DNA from: an uncultured Mycoplasmatota bacterium
GTDB lineage: Bacteria > Bacillota_I > Bacilli_A > RF39 > UBA660
Length of the DNA stretch: 14,897 nt
Direction of reading: 5' to 3'
Assembly (NCBI GenBank): GCA_900546055.1
Contig: URBG01000029.1
Coordinates: 1 to 14,897, forward strand
Part shown: positions 14,218-14,897 of the stretch, in pieces
How positions within the stretch are numbered: position 1 is the first letter of the stretch
How the letters are laid out: each line of letters starts with the position of its first letter
Translations under genes and position numbers: made by a program
The notes under the pieces: model-generated
What the model was told of the DNA's origin: nothing
What the model saw: the letters and a program-made list of their open reading frames with translations, nothing else
Database searches by the model: none

Positions 14218-14835
14218 ATGGAAAAGAAGCTAAGTAATAGAACAATTGTAATAATTGGTTTTGTAATCATGGCAATAGGCTTATTTTTAGTGACTAATGA
14301 TTATTTTACTGGTAAAAAAGATAAAGCTTATGAAAAGATTAGTGTTTCTTTATTTTCTGAGCAGAATGGCGAAGTGGTTGATAATACACCGCAAAACATT
14401 GCAGCCGCTGATATTGCAGTTAAAGAGGAGACAAAACAAGGCAATTATCTAGGTGTTCTTAAAATTGATAAAATTAATTTGGAACAAGGTTTTTATGATA
14501 AAGATAATGCGATGAATAATGTAAGTAAAAATGTAACTTTGCTTGGTCCTTCAAACTATCCGGATCAAAAAAACGGTAATACTATTTTAGTTGCTCATTC
14601 GGGAAGTAGCTATTTAGGATACTTTAAAAATCTATGGCAGCTTGGAGTTGGCGATTTAGCAACTATCTCTTACAAAGGTAAAACTTATGTTTATAAAATT
14701 GTTAATATTTATAATGATGTTAAAGATGGAGATGTAACGATTTATAGAAATAAAAATAAAACAACTTTGACAATGATTACTTGTACAAAAGATGATGATA
14801 CAAAGCAAACAATATACGTGGCTGAATTACAGTAA
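14218..14835 (+). CDS. Sortase family transpeptidase
   Basis: 205 residues: a short basic N-terminus, one membrane helix at about 9-26, a linker, then the sortase beta-barrel from about residue 76. The catalytic His127 is in L-V-A-H-S-G and the nucleophile Cys189 in T-L-T-M-I-T-C. Sortases are membrane-anchored cysteine transpeptidases that link sorting-signal proteins to the cell wall or to each other. The usual arginine shortly after the cysteine is not obvious: K-Q-T-I-Y-V-A-E-L has Lys196 and Gln197 where S. aureus SrtA has Arg197. Size and layout suggest a class D-like or small housekeeping sortase, but class is uncertain. It diverges from clpB and is followed by its own terminator, so it is monocistronic. 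No LPxTG-type substrate is in the window. Confidence 0.92.
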   Translation: MEKKLSNRTIVIIGFVIMAIGLFLVTNDYFTGKKDKAYEKISVSLFSEQNGEVVDNTPQNIAAADIAVKEETKQGNYLGVLKIDKINLEQGFYDKDNAMNNVSKNVTLLGPSNYPDQKNGNTILVAHSGSSYLGYFKNLWQLGVGDLATISYKGKTYVYKIVNIYNDVKDGDVTIYRNKNKTTLTMITCTKDDDTKQTIYVAELQ

Positions 14836-14856
14836 GTTTTATAACTTACTTTTTTT
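14831..14856 (+). terminator. Rho-independent terminator of the sortase gene
   Basis: AGTAAGTT (14831-14838) and AACTTACT (14843-14850) with a 4-nt loop, then six T. The stop codon lies in the left arm. Confidence 0.88.
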
Positions 14857-14877
14857 GTGAATTTGAGCCTTCAATTA

Positions 14878-14897
14878 TTGACAATAGGGGGGGGGGG
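14878..14897 (+). promoter_or_regulatory. Partial promoter: perfect -35 followed by G11 at the window edge
   Basis: TTGACA (14878-14883), three bases (ATA), then eleven G to the end of the window. Coming after a terminator, the -35 is well placed for a new unit reading rightwards. If the -10 is 17 nt away, the G run fills positions 4-14 of the spacer, as in the promoter at 11333. The -10 and gene lie outside the window, and the run could be a sequencing or assembly artefact. Confidence 0.45.

Noticed and set aside
1..14897. Mycoplasma-type code with TGA read as tryptophan
   Set aside because: Tryptophan is encoded by TGG throughout, the genes contain no in-frame TGA, and addA ends in TGA with the following ATG overlapping.
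1..14897. CRISPR array, insertion sequence, tRNA or rRNA
   Set aside because: No regularly spaced repeats, transposase-like frames, terminal inverted repeats around a gene, or cloverleaf-like sequences were seen on either strand.

Overview
The window is low-GC DNA (roughly 30% GC by eye) with short gaps between genes, strong AGGAGG-type ribosome binding sites and Bacillota-style promoters. Tryptophan is written TGG and TGA serves as a stop, so the code is the standard bacterial one and not the Mycoplasma one. The gene set (AddAB, CIRCE-controlled chaperones, a ClpB without its N-domain, VanZ-RDD, a SipW/TasA-type surface protein and a sortase) suits an uncultured Bacillota/Bacilli lineage near the Mollicutes side, such as RF39-like gut bacteria. 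That placement is inference. The right edge ends in 11 G, so the window may be a complete assembly contig.

Layout. Positions 1-5516 hold a DNA-repair operon on the + strand: the C-terminal half of AddB, then AddA, then a HAD phosphatase that matches the UMPH-1 (pyrimidine/cytosolic 5'-nucleotidase III) pattern; the genes overlap end to start. Positions 5560-7543 are a single-gene heat-shock unit, htpG, under a CIRCE operator. Positions 7588-9531 are a two-gene unit: a small phasin-like coiled-coil protein and a UbiB/ABC1-family atypical kinase with two C-terminal membrane helices. Positions 9545-11300 are a membrane-protein pair, a VanZ-RDD fusion and a DUF1003 protein. Positions 11333-11885 are a small secreted protein of the SipW-dependent (TasA/camelysin-like) type behind a promoter with a very G-rich spacer. 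clpB lies convergent to it on the - strand (11900-14020) and has its own CIRCE promoter. A sortase gene (14218-14835) diverges from clpB behind a promoter whose spacer holds a T10 run. The window stops just after a further -35 box that runs into G11.

How it fits together. The two chaperone genes carry nearly identical CIRCE operators that overlap the -35 box, which points to HrcA repression of both htpG and clpB. The surface genes are wired differently: three promoters (one upstream of the SipW-type gene, one upstream of the sortase, one at the right edge) have their -35/-10 spacers filled with G-rich or T-rich runs. The most interesting reading is a phase-variable or DNA-structure-sensitive promoter class for cell-surface genes, with slipped-strand changes altering spacer length. 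This is a hypothesis from the sequence and needs length-variation data. No RNA genes, CRISPR arrays, insertion sequences or origins were seen.
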